From RGIG1995 sp045126815 (GTDB taxonomy: Bacteria; Bacillota; Clostridia; Oscillospirales; CAG-272), in NCBI GenBank assembly GCA_045126815.1, contig JBGVPD010000089.1, positions 1-14,569 of the forward strand: 14,569 nt of DNA, written 5' to 3'. The notes beneath the pieces were generated by a model, which saw nothing but the letters and a program-made list of their open reading frames with translations, did not search any database and was not told where the DNA came from. Position 1 is the first letter of the stretch. Every line of letters begins with the position of its first letter. Below, piece after piece: positions 1 through 6,036 of this stretch. Both the position numbers and the translations under genes were made by a program.

Positions 1-121
1 TATGGCTTCTTGACTGATGTCCAAGAAGTGCATCTACACCCCAGCCGCCATCAAGAAAGACTTTAATCTCCGCATCTATTGCGAATTGAAGAATCTGTCT
101 TACATCTGTTATATTGACCAT
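1..121 (-). CDS. Lincosamide nucleotidyltransferase-like protein (5' end only)
   Basis: Only the first 40 codons are present; the gene runs off the left edge of the window. The start is the ATG at 119-121, preceded by a GAGGAT ribosome binding site. The visible peptide contains VFLDGGWGVDALLG near residues 21-34. This is the nucleotide-binding signature (GGxxxD-type) of the Lnu(A)/LinA branch of the nucleotidyltransferase superfamily, where family members read WLDGGWGVDVLTG followed by R.HRDIDI. Characterised members adenylylate lincosamide antibiotics, but many chromosomal homologues have no proven substrate, so resistance is not implied. The metal-binding Asp residues downstream are outside the window. 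The gene has its own promoter (157-185) and lies downstream of a tRNA-Leu with a duplicated 3' end, a setting typical of acquired genes. Family assignment is good for such a short fragment; the substrate is unknown. Confidence 0.7.
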   Translation of the reverse strand, partial: MVNITDVRQILQFAIDAEIKVFLDGGWGVDALLGHQSRSH

Positions 122-156
122 CTTATCATCCTCACAAATTCTTATTTATCGAACTG

Positions 157-185
157 ATTATATCATAAAATTATGAAATTTTCCA
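157..185 (-). promoter_or_regulatory. Promoter of the nucleotidyltransferase-like gene
   Basis: On the minus strand there is a perfect extended -10 box (TGATATAAT; the hexamer is at 157-162). A weak -35 (TGGAAA, 180-185, four of six matches) lies 17 nt upstream. The -10 is 36 nt ahead of the ATG at 121. An extended -10 compensates for a poor -35, so this is a plausible SigA-type promoter. Confidence 0.55.
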
Positions 186-249
186 CTACAAAAAGGTTGG
201 TGACTAAACGCCCACCCTCGCTGTGTTTTATCCGTCACGTCATTTTGAT

Positions 250-284
250 AAAAAAGAACGAAAGCTTTATCATAACTTGCGTTC
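250..284 (-). terminator. Intrinsic terminator-like hairpin after the structured element
   Basis: Read on the minus strand, GAACG (284-280) pairs with CGTTC (260-256). After one mismatch, AAG/CTT adds three more pairs around an 11-nt loop, and six T residues (255-250) follow. It would end transcripts coming through the 288-397 element. The stem is interrupted and fairly weak, so the call is moderate. Confidence 0.45.
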
Positions 285-287
285 CAA

Positions 288-310
288 TTTGGTGCGGGTG
301 ACAGGAGTTG
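288..310 (-). repeat. Exact 23-bp copy of the tRNA-Leu 3' end (att-like direct repeat)
   Basis: Positions 288-310 are identical to 449-471, which hold the encoded CCA, the acceptor 3' strand and part of the T arm of the tRNA-Leu gene. The match stops abruptly: 311 is g where 472 is a. The copy lies in the same orientation, 161 bp downstream of the tRNA end. Tyrosine recombinases commonly use tRNA 3' ends as attachment sites and leave such duplications. A decayed tandem tRNA gene would look the same. Confidence 0.75.
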
Positions 311-397
311 GTCTCGCACGACCTACGTGCTCGGTCTTCCGCGGCTCTCAATGCTCCACCGGAGCATTGATTCACTACCGCTTCCCCTTCAACTCCT
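303..397 (-). other. Structured roughly 95-nt element, possible RNA or small repeat, joined to a tRNA 3' end copy
   Basis: An 8-bp inverted repeat (303-310 with 390-397) closes the element. Inside are a perfect 10-bp hairpin with a 3-nt loop (348-357 with 361-370), a GCGG/CCGC extension below it (341-344 with 378-381), and a perfect 5-bp hairpin (316-320 with 326-330). These helices are mutually compatible and make a three-way junction. The stretch is clearly more GC-rich than its surroundings. On the minus strand it lies downstream of the tRNA-Leu terminator and upstream of another terminator-like hairpin. It overlaps the tRNA-end copy at 288-310. I do not recognise it as a named RNA family; it could be a small mobile repeat, an attachment-site hairpin or a transcribed RNA. 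No convincing coding frame is present. Confidence 0.5.
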
Positions 398-412
398 TCC
401 ATCCAACAAAAC

Positions 413-446
413 AAAAAATGACAACAATCCATAAGGATTGTTGCCA
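413..446 (-). terminator. Intrinsic terminator of tRNA-Leu
   Basis: A 12-bp stem (419-430 with 435-446, one G-U wobble) with a 4-nt loop begins 5 nt past the encoded CCA. On the minus strand it is followed by six T residues (418-413). A shorter T run on the other side (447-451) could give weak activity in the plus direction too. Confidence 0.85.
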
Positions 447-450
447 TTTT

Positions 451-534
451 TGGTGCGGGTGACAGGAGTTGAACCTGCACGTCGGGGACACTAGATCCTA
501 AGTCTAGCGCGTCTGCCAATTCCGCCACACCCGC
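451..534 (-). tRNA. tRNA-Leu, anticodon UAG
   Basis: An 84-nt gene with encoded CCA (453-451). The acceptor stem GCGGGTG pairs with CACCCGC. The D arm, the anticodon stem CTAGA/TCTAG with loop CTTAGGA (anticodon TAG), a long class II variable arm and a T arm with the TTCAA-type loop are all recognisable. The long variable arm and the anticodon both indicate leucine; UAG reads CUA and probably other CUN codons. It is a single transcription unit with its own promoter (555-583) and terminator (413-446). Its 3' end is duplicated at 288-310. Confidence 0.96.
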
Positions 535-554
535 ATATTTTTTAACGCCTTATA

Positions 555-583
555 AATCTACCATATTTTTAGCCTTTTGTCAA
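555..583 (-). promoter_or_regulatory. Promoter of tRNA-Leu
   Basis: On the minus strand there is a consensus -35 TTGACA (578-583), a 17-nt spacer and a -10 TAGATT (555-560, four of six matches). Transcription would start about 13-15 nt before the mature tRNA 5' end at 534, a usual leader length for a tRNA gene. Confidence 0.75.
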
Positions 584-688
584 GGTTGATTGTAAATAAT
601 TGATAGTATTATTTTTGGGGGGATCTCTCTTCTTTTGCTTTAAATCAAACATATTTTATATATTTTCTTTTTTGATTATTTATGACGA

Positions 689-710
689 TTTTAAACTAAA
701 GGGTTTAAAA
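689..710. promoter_or_regulatory. Possible operator: 8-6-8 inverted repeat
   Basis: TTTTAAAC (689-696) and GTTTAAAA (703-710) are perfect inverted arms with a 6-nt spacer. The right arm is repeated at 735-742 inside a 13-bp direct repeat (698-710 against 730-742, 12 of 13 identical). The two copies are 32 bp apart, about three helical turns. This arrangement suits a dimeric regulator with a second site upstream of the citD promoter. The region is AT-rich, so chance is a real alternative. Confidence 0.3.
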
Positions 711-729
711 ATATTTATCGATATCATAT

Positions 730-742
730 AAAAGGTTTAAAA
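730..742. repeat. Second copy of the operator-like direct repeat
   Basis: This copies 698-710 with one substitution and keeps the GTTTAAAA half-site (735-742). It lies about 40 bp upstream of the candidate -35 of the citrate lyase operon. Confidence 0.3.
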
Positions 743-782
743 TGTGTCAATGTAAATTGTTATGGTAAAAATAAGTCAAAAA

Positions 783-810
783 TTGTAAAATATATATAGA
801 TATCTATGTT
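783..810 (+). promoter_or_regulatory. Candidate promoter of the citD operon
   Basis: TTGTAA (783-788) as -35, a 16-nt spacer, and TATGTT (805-810) as -10, each matching consensus at four of six positions. It would give a 5' leader of about 35 nt ahead of the ATG at 854. Other AT-rich hexamers nearby could serve instead. The palindrome at 796-807 overlaps it and could hold a repressor. Confidence 0.3.
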
Positions 811-853
811 ATGCGTAAGCTATACATTATTACATAAAAAAAGGTGATGTTTT

Positions 854-1135
854 ATGAAACTTGAGAAAAACGGAATTGCCGGAACACTTGAATCCGGAGA
901 TATTATGGTTGAGATCAGACCTTCGGAAAAGTCGGGTATCAACGTTGAGCTTGAAAGTACGGTTGCCAGTCTTTTTGGTAAACAGATCAAGCAGGTTATA
1001 GTTGAAACGGCTGAAAAATGCGAACTTGAAAACGTCGATATAATTGCAAACGACAAGGGCGCTTTGGATTGTACTATACGCGCAAGAGTTACTACTGCCG
1101 CAGTAAGAGCCGGTGGTAAAAAGTTTGAATGGTAA
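854..1135 (+). CDS. citD: Citrate lyase acyl carrier protein (gamma subunit)
   Basis: This 93-aa protein is the small acyl carrier subunit of citrate lyase. It carries the phosphoribosyl-dephospho-CoA prosthetic group that holds the acetyl or citryl thioester while CitF and CitE act. The N-terminus reads AGTLESGD, the family's prosthetic-group site; the serine falls at residue 14, the same position as in characterised CitD proteins. The later DKGALDC.IRAR segment (about 68-78) is also diagnostic. The length is normal for the family. An AGGTGATG ribosome binding site precedes the ATG. It is first in the operon, with citE starting 13 nt after its stop. The leader upstream carries operator-like repeats, so regulation of the whole operon probably acts here. 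Confidence 0.95.
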   Translation: MKLEKNGIAGTLESGDIMVEIRPSEKSGINVELESTVASLFGKQIKQVIVETAEKCELENVDIIANDKGALDCTIRARVTTAAVRAGGKKFEW

Positions 1136-1148
1136 GGTGGAGGATAAA

Positions 1149-2036
1149 ATGAACGTAGAAAGATTACGCAGAACTATGCTTTTTGTGCCGGGAAATAACC
1201 CTGCCATGATTGCCGATGCTCACATTTATGGATCCGATTCCGTAATGTTTGACCTTGAAGACTCGGTTACCATAACAGAAAAAGATGCGGCAAGAATGTT
1301 GGTTTATAATGCGCTTAAAACAATAGATTACGGTGACGTTGAAATAGTCGTAAGAGTTAACCCTCTTTCAACCCCCTACGGCAGAGACGATATTTTTGCT
1401 ATGGTATCTGCAGGTTGTCAGGTTATAAGAATGCCTAAGACCGAAACTGCACAGGATGTTATTGATACAGAAAAATGTATTGAGGAAGCGGAAAAAGCGG
1501 CAGGGGTACCCGTTGGAAAAACCAAAATATTAACTGCTGTTGAAAGCGCTTTGGGTATCACCAACGCATACAGTATAGCGACTGCATCTTCTCGTATAAT
1601 CGGTATAGCTTTAGGTGCTGAAGACTATTGCGCAAACCTTAAGACAACGCGTTCGGCAGAGGGAACTGAACTGTTTTATGCAAGATCTGCAATAGTTGTT
1701 GCAGCACGTGCTGCGGGAATTGATGCGCTTGATACCGTTTATTCAAACGTAAACGATACAGAAGGTCTTATTGAACAGACAAAACTTATCAAACAGCTCG
1801 GTTTTGATGGTAAGTCGATCATTAACCCGAGACAGATCGCTCCCATAAACAGTGTATTCCGTCCGAGTGATAAAGACATTGAAAAGGCGCTTCGTATAAT
1901 CAAAGCTGCCGAAGATGCCGAAAAGAAGGGCTCGGGAGTAGTTTCTCTCGACGGCAAGATGATAGATAAACCTATATATATGCGTGCTAAACGTGTAATA
2001 ACACTTGCACGTGCGATGAAGATAATCGCAGAATAA
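1149..2036 (+). CDS. citE: Citrate lyase beta subunit (citryl-ACP lyase)
   Basis: This 295-aa protein cleaves citryl-ACP to oxaloacetate and regenerates acetyl-ACP. It shows the CitE/HpcH TIM-barrel pattern: RRTMLFVPGNNP at the N-terminus, FDLEDSV at 34-40, VRVN with Arg69, AVES with Glu132, and GAEDY with Asp159. Glu132 and Asp159 are the expected Mg2+ ligands. INPRQI near 235 is also typical. An in-frame GTG at 1113 exists, but the ATG at 1149 is preferred: it has a GGAGG box 5 nt upstream and gives the standard N-terminus. Placement between citD and citF separates it from free-standing CitE-like or malyl-CoA lyase homologues, which it could otherwise be confused with. Confidence 0.95.
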   Translation: MNVERLRRTMLFVPGNNPAMIADAHIYGSDSVMFDLEDSVTITEKDAARMLVYNALKTIDYGDVEIVVRVNPLSTPYGRDDIFAMVSAGCQVIRMPKTETAQDVIDTEKCIEEAEKAAGVPVGKTKILTAVESALGITNAYSIATASSRIIGIALGAEDYCANLKTTRSAEGTELFYARSAIVVAARAAGIDALDTVYSNVNDTEGLIEQTKLIKQLGFDGKSIINPRQIAPINSVFRPSDKDIEKALRIIKAAEDAEKKGSGVVSLDGKMIDKPIYMRAKRVITLARAMKIIAE

Positions 2037-2057
2037 TCGGAGAAGGGGGATAAAGAT

Positions 2058-3605
2058 ATGATTAATGCAGTAAAAAGAGAGATTCCCGAATCATTGTTTG
2101 AAAAAACTGGACTTAAACCCTATGTTCCGGGTGAAAATGAAAAGCTTCTTCCGAGAAGTGCTGAAACGTTTGCAGAACGTTCAAAAAACAACAACAAGAT
2201 AACGTCTTTTGAAGAGGCAGTAAAAGCTGTTGGACTTAAAGACGGTATGACTATATCTTTCCACCATCATTTCCGTGACGGTGAACACGTTGTAAACTAC
2301 GTGTTAGGTAAACTTGCAGAGATGGGTTACAAGAACTTGAGTGTTGCGGCATCGAGCCTTACCAACGTTCATGAACCTATGATCGAACACATAAAAAACG
2401 GTGTTGTAACACACATTGAAACAAGCGGACTCAGAGGAAAACTTGCGAATGCAATTTCTCACGGGCTTATGGAAGATCCCGTTATATTCCGTTCGCACGG
2501 AGGACGTGCGGCGGCAATTGCAGAGGGTGAACTTCATATCGACGTAGCATTCCTTGGCGCATCTTCATGCGACCCTTACGGTAATGCAAACGGTTATACT
2601 GCAGGCGGAGAAGAAAAAGCGGCTTGCGGTTCGCTCGGATATGCAAGAGTTGATGCTGAGTATGCTGATAAAGTTATCATACTTACAAATAACGTCGTTC
2701 CTTTCCCGAACGTTCCTTGTGCTATTCCTGCAAAGCAGGTAGATTACATAGTTGAAGTTGAATCTGTCGGAGATCCTGCAAAGATTTCGTCGGGAGCTAC
2801 GAGATTTACAAAAAATCCTCACGATCTTCTTATTGCGCAGACAGCGGCAGACGTTATAGAGGCATCGGGATATTTCTACGACGGTTTCTCTATGCAGACG
2901 GGTTCGGGCGGCGCATCACTTGCGGTAACAAGATTCTTGCGTGACAAGATGATAGAAAAAGATATAAAGTGCGGTTTTGCTTTGGGTGGTATTACTGCTC
3001 AAATAACAAGTATGCACGAAGAGGGATTGGTTAAGAAAATACTTGACGTACAGACGTTCGACTCTGTTGCGGCAGAAAGTGTAAAGAATAACGAATTCCA
3101 CCACCAGATAGATGCCGTATCTTATGCAAGTCCTTACGACAAGGGTTCGGCACAGAATCAGCTTGACGTAGTTATTCTTTCGGCTCTTGAAATAGACGTT
3201 GATTTTAACGTTAACGTTCTGCTCGGTACCGACGGAATAATAAGAGGGGCTATTGGCGGTCACCCTGATACAGCTGCGGGAGCTGCACTTACCATAATTA
3301 CAGCACCTCTTATGAGAGGAAGATTACCTACCGTAATGAAAAAAGTTAATACGGTAGTTACTCCCGGATGGGACGTTGACGTACTTGTAACGGATCACGG
3401 AATTGCCGTTAACCCCAAGCGCCCCGAGATAGAGGAACGATTGCGCTCGGCAGGTCTTAACGTTACAACTATAGAAGCGTTGAGAGAAAAGGCTGAAAAG
3501 CTTTCGGGAGTACCTGAAGAATTGCCTTTCGGAGACAAGGTAGTTGCTGTCGTTACGTACAGAGACGGTTCTGTAATTGACGTTATCAGAAACATTTTAG
3601 ACTGA
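2058..3605 (+). CDS. citF: Citrate lyase alpha subunit (citrate:acetyl-ACP transferase)
   Basis: This 515-aa protein exchanges the acetyl group on CitD for citrate, forming citryl-ACP and releasing acetate. It is a family I CoA-transferase-like protein of full CitF length. Recognisable features are an N-terminal region ending near FHHHFRDGEHVVNYV, the glycine-rich GSGGAS loop (282-287), GGHPDTAAG (400-408), and the C-terminal VTDHGIAVNPKRPE segment. The ATG has an AAGGGGG ribosome binding site. The gene starts 21 nt after citE, and citX begins one base after its stop, so the unit is tightly coupled. No ATP-grasp or CoA-ligase domain is present, which rules out ATP-citrate lyase. Confidence 0.95.
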   Translation: MINAVKREIPESLFEKTGLKPYVPGENEKLLPRSAETFAERSKNNNKITSFEEAVKAVGLKDGMTISFHHHFRDGEHVVNYVLGKLAEMGYKNLSVAASSLTNVHEPMIEHIKNGVVTHIETSGLRGKLANAISHGLMEDPVIFRSHGGRAAAIAEGELHIDVAFLGASSCDPYGNANGYTAGGEEKAACGSLGYARVDAEYADKVIILTNNVVPFPNVPCAIPAKQVDYIVEVESVGDPAKISSGATRFTKNPHDLLIAQTAADVIEASGYFYDGFSMQTGSGGASLAVTRFLRDKMIEKDIKCGFALGGITAQITSMHEEGLVKKILDVQTFDSVAAESVKNNEFHHQIDAVSYASPYDKGSAQNQLDVVILSALEIDVDFNVNVLLGTDGIIRGAIGGHPDTAAGAALTIITAPLMRGRLPTVMKKVNTVVTPGWDVDVLVTDHGIAVNPKRPEIEERLRSAGLNVTTIEALREKAEKLSGVPEELPFGDKVVAVVTYRDGSVIDVIRNILD

Positions 3606-3606
3606 T

Positions 3607-4113
3607 ATGAAGTACATTTCCGTAACTCTCGAAGATATAATCGAGAGCAAAGATGAACGTGCTGTCTATCAGAGATACTTGATAGACAAATATAATTGTC
3701 CTCTTGTTTCGTTTACGGTGGTTATGCCGGGAAACGTCAAGAAAAATGAAATGAGCGAAAAAATATTTCTCAAGGGCAAAGCTGAAATTGAATCTGCCCT
3801 TGAGGAATATGACGTTATTTTTAAAAATGAAAACGATAAAAATACGGGGCCTGAGGCGTTTTACTGTGTCAAGATGTGTTCTTCCGAATTAAAAAAAATT
3901 ATGGTGGATGTAGAACAGAACTGCAAGATAGGAAGACTTTTTGATATAGACGTTATTGGTAAAGATTATGTTCCTGTATCGAGAAGTGCGTTAAATCTAC
4001 CCGAAAGAAAATGTCTTATATGCGATAATGATTCCCACGTGTGTGCAAGGTCAAGAAAGCATACCAAAGAAGAACTTTTAGCTGAAATTGAAAGGGTACT
4101 TTCAGATGAGTGA
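3607..4113 (+). CDS. citX: Citrate lyase holo-ACP synthase
   Basis: This 168-aa protein transfers the phosphoribosyl-dephospho-CoA group from its triphosphate precursor, made by CitG, to Ser14 of apo-CitD. The family signature lies in the C-terminal half: GRLFDIDV (109-116), then SRSALNLPERKCLIC (125-139) and HVCARSRKH (144-152), with Cys136, Cys139 and Cys146. The length matches stand-alone CitX proteins, and there is no fusion to CitG. It starts one base after the citF stop without a clear ribosome binding site, which suggests translational coupling and lower output than the structural subunits. It overlaps citC by 8 bp. Confidence 0.92.
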   Translation: MKYISVTLEDIIESKDERAVYQRYLIDKYNCPLVSFTVVMPGNVKKNEMSEKIFLKGKAEIESALEEYDVIFKNENDKNTGPEAFYCVKMCSSELKKIMVDVEQNCKIGRLFDIDVIGKDYVPVSRSALNLPERKCLICDNDSHVCARSRKHTKEELLAEIERVLSDE

Positions 4114-5143
4114 TTATTCAACTTTTGAACTTAGAGAGGTATCTCCCGACTTTAAATTAAGTATGACATCGGTATATGCCCTTCTTGAGAAGTGTGGATT
4201 AAAGTATGAAAAGCTTGACTATATGGCTGCGATATTTGATTCTGACAATAAAGCTTATGCGTGCGGGGGATATCAAGGCAGAACAATAAAATGTGTTGCC
4301 GTAACCGAAGAAGCAAGGGGAGAGGGATTGTCTAACCAAATAATATCCCACCTTTTGCAAAGGCTTTTATCGGAGAATGGTGATTGTATCCGTCTATTTA
4401 CAAAACCCGAAAATGAAGAGATGTTTTTGTCTTTTGGTTTTAAAATGATCTCAAGAGCCGACAAAGCGATCTTTATGGAAAGAGGGAAAGGGCTCGAAGA
4501 GTATCTTGATGCTCTAAAATGCCATAAAACTGACGGTGTTAACGGTTGTCTGGTTATGAATTGCAATCCTTTTACAAAGGGGCATTTGTATCTTGCCGAA
4601 TATGCATCTCAAAGGTGCGATACGCTATACGTATTTGTTGTCAGCGAGGATAGATCGGTATTTCCGGCAAAAGTCAGATATGAGTTGGTAAAGAATGGTT
4701 TAGTACATTTGAAAAATGTAAAAGTTCTTGAAGGAGGACCATACATAATTTCCCAAAATACCTTCCCGTCATACTTTATAAAAGAGTATTCAGACGTAAC
4801 AAAAGCGCATACACAGCTTGATATTTCTGTTTTTTCAAAGTATATTTGTCCAATATTGAATATAAAGAAAAGATTTGTTGGCGAGGAGTTGACAGACAGG
4901 GTAACGTTGGAGTACAATAATGCTATGCTCGATATTTTGCCGAAAAATGATATAGAGGTTATTGTTGTTCCGCGAAAGACCGATGATAAGGGTAATATAA
5001 TAAGTGCAAGTGTTGTCAGAAAATGCATTTTTGAAAATGATTTTGAAACTGTTAAGGGTATGGTGCCCGAATGTACTTTTAAATATCTGATCTCGGATAA
5101 TGCGAAAATAATAATTGAGAAAATTAAAAATGAATACAGATAA
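4106..5143 (+). CDS. citC: [Citrate (pro-3S)-lyase] ligase (acetate:citrate lyase ligase)
   Basis: This 345-aa enzyme activates citrate lyase by acetylating the prosthetic-group thiol of CitD, using acetate and ATP. Two domains are visible: an N-terminal GNAT-like domain (about 1-130, with EEARGEGLSNQI at 68-79) and a C-terminal nucleotidyltransferase domain. The second has MNCNPFTKGHLYL with the NPFTKGH motif (154-160) and ISASVVR (299-305), the usual phosphate-binding pair. I chose the ATG at 4106, which overlaps the citX end by 8 bp and has AAAGGG upstream. An in-frame TTG at 4088 is a less likely start. In the best-known operons citC comes before citD; here it lies between citX and citG. 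Confidence 0.93.
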   Translation: MSDYSTFELREVSPDFKLSMTSVYALLEKCGLKYEKLDYMAAIFDSDNKAYACGGYQGRTIKCVAVTEEARGEGLSNQIISHLLQRLLSENGDCIRLFTKPENEEMFLSFGFKMISRADKAIFMERGKGLEEYLDALKCHKTDGVNGCLVMNCNPFTKGHLYLAEYASQRCDTLYVFVVSEDRSVFPAKVRYELVKNGLVHLKNVKVLEGGPYIISQNTFPSYFIKEYSDVTKAHTQLDISVFSKYICPILNIKKRFVGEELTDRVTLEYNNAMLDILPKNDIEVIVVPRKTDDKGNIISASVVRKCIFENDFETVKGMVPECTFKYLISDNAKIIIEKIKNEYR

Positions 5144-5987
5144 TTTTTTGAAAAAGGTAGGCGAACTTGCAAAGAGCGCTCTTATAGACGAGGTGACTGC
5201 TTATCCGAAACCGGGGCTTGTTGACAGCCAAAATAACGGGGCTCACAGTGATATGAGCATTGACACTTTTGTTAAAAGCGCCGAGGCTTTAGAGGAGTAT
5301 TTTTACAGGTTTGCAAAATACGGCAAAGATACGTCAAGTGTTGGAGAAAAAGAAAGTTTCCCTAATGGCAGACTTATAGGTGTTGAAGCCGAGAGGGCGA
5401 TGTTTAACGCTACAGGCGGAGTAAACACGCATAAGGGAATAATTTTTTCAATGGGACTTATATGTATGGCTGTAGGCAGACTATATGCTTTGGGTAAGAA
5501 AATAAGTATTCATAATATTTGTTCTACCGTATCTCTGACAGTCAGCGGTATATGCGAAAGAGATCTTCAAGAGATAAAAAGTGCAACTTTTGAAAGAGAC
5601 TTTTTGACAAACGGAGAAAAGATATATACATTGTACGGAATAAAAGGGCCGAGAGGCGAGGCTGAGTCTGGTTTTAAGACGGTCAGAGAGTATTCGTACC
5701 CGTTTATGAAAGAGTGTTTTGAAAAGGGAATTGAAAAAAATGAGGTTTTGGTGCGCACACTTTTATTTCTTATGAGTGTGGTTACTGATACGAACGTTAT
5801 CAATCGCGGCGGCAAAGAAGCAGGTAAATACGTAAAAGACAGGTCGAAAACTTTATATATGGCGCCTTTGTCGGAGATCGAAGAGTTTGACAAAGAATTA
5901 ATTCAAAAAAATTTAAGTCCCGGCGGAAGCGCTGATCTGTTGGCTGTGACTTGGTTCATATACAGCCTTGAAAAAATATTTAATTAA
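5130..5987 (+). CDS. citG: Triphosphoribosyl-dephospho-CoA synthase
   Basis: This 285-aa enzyme makes 2'-(5''-triphosphoribosyl)-3'-dephospho-CoA from ATP and dephospho-CoA, the precursor that CitX loads on CitD. The family signature is near the N-terminus: YPKPGLVD (25-32) and NNGAHSDM (35-42). Further typical segments are TGGVNTHKG, a GPRGEAESGF stretch, TDTNVINRGG and, at the C-terminus, LSPGGSADLLAVTWFI. The ATG at 5130 overlaps the end of citC by 14 bp; an in-frame TTG at 5115 is a weaker start. No clear ribosome binding site is seen, so coupling to citC is likely. A 49-nt gap with a strong new ribosome binding site follows before the hydratase gene. Confidence 0.93.
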   Translation: MNTDNFLKKVGELAKSALIDEVTAYPKPGLVDSQNNGAHSDMSIDTFVKSAEALEEYFYRFAKYGKDTSSVGEKESFPNGRLIGVEAERAMFNATGGVNTHKGIIFSMGLICMAVGRLYALGKKISIHNICSTVSLTVSGICERDLQEIKSATFERDFLTNGEKIYTLYGIKGPRGEAESGFKTVREYSYPFMKECFEKGIEKNEVLVRTLLFLMSVVTDTNVINRGGKEAGKYVKDRSKTLYMAPLSEIEEFDKELIQKNLSPGGSADLLAVTWFIYSLEKIFN

Positions 5988-6036
5988 GTAAATTAAAAAT
6001 ATATAAATCTTCAGATAATTTATAAGGAGAATTACT

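Larger units (their letters stand above)
584..853. other. AT-rich intergenic leader of the citrate lyase operon
   Basis: No gene is seen here. The stretch divides the minus-strand tRNA promoter from the plus-strand operon. It holds an inverted repeat (689-710), a related direct-repeat copy (730-742), a candidate promoter (783-810) and a 12-bp palindrome ATAGATATCTAT (796-807) over that promoter's -10. I see no recognisable riboswitch, T-box or attenuator. The length, about 270 bp, is generous for this compact genome and fits a regulated promoter. Confidence 0.5.

Noticed and set aside
223..462. Plus-strand open frame of 79 codons
   Set aside because: It runs antisense through the structured element and the tRNA terminator, has no ribosome binding site and shows no protein-like composition.
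235..528. Minus-strand open frame of 97 codons beginning MAELADALDLGSS
   Set aside because: Its first part is the tRNA-Leu gene read as protein, a well-known false annotation; the rest is the terminator and the structured element.
796..807. 12-bp palindrome ATAGATATCTAT as a separate operator
   Set aside because: It overlaps the candidate -10 and could be an operator, but perfect short palindromes are frequent in such AT-rich sequence, so it is only mentioned within the leader.
1113..1148. Upstream GTG start for citE, giving 12 extra residues
   Set aside because: It overlaps the end of citD, lacks a ribosome binding site, and the ATG at 1149 has GGAGG at ideal spacing.
854..3605. Reading the lyase as ATP-citrate lyase or citryl-CoA synthetase/lyase
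   Set aside because: The presence of CitD with its prosthetic serine and of CitX, CitC and CitG, and the absence of ATP-grasp domains, fix it as the ATP-independent bacterial citrate lyase.
4609..5172. Minus-strand open frame of 187 codons
   Set aside because: It lies wholly antisense to citC and the start of citG, both of which have clear family motifs; it has no recognisable domain.
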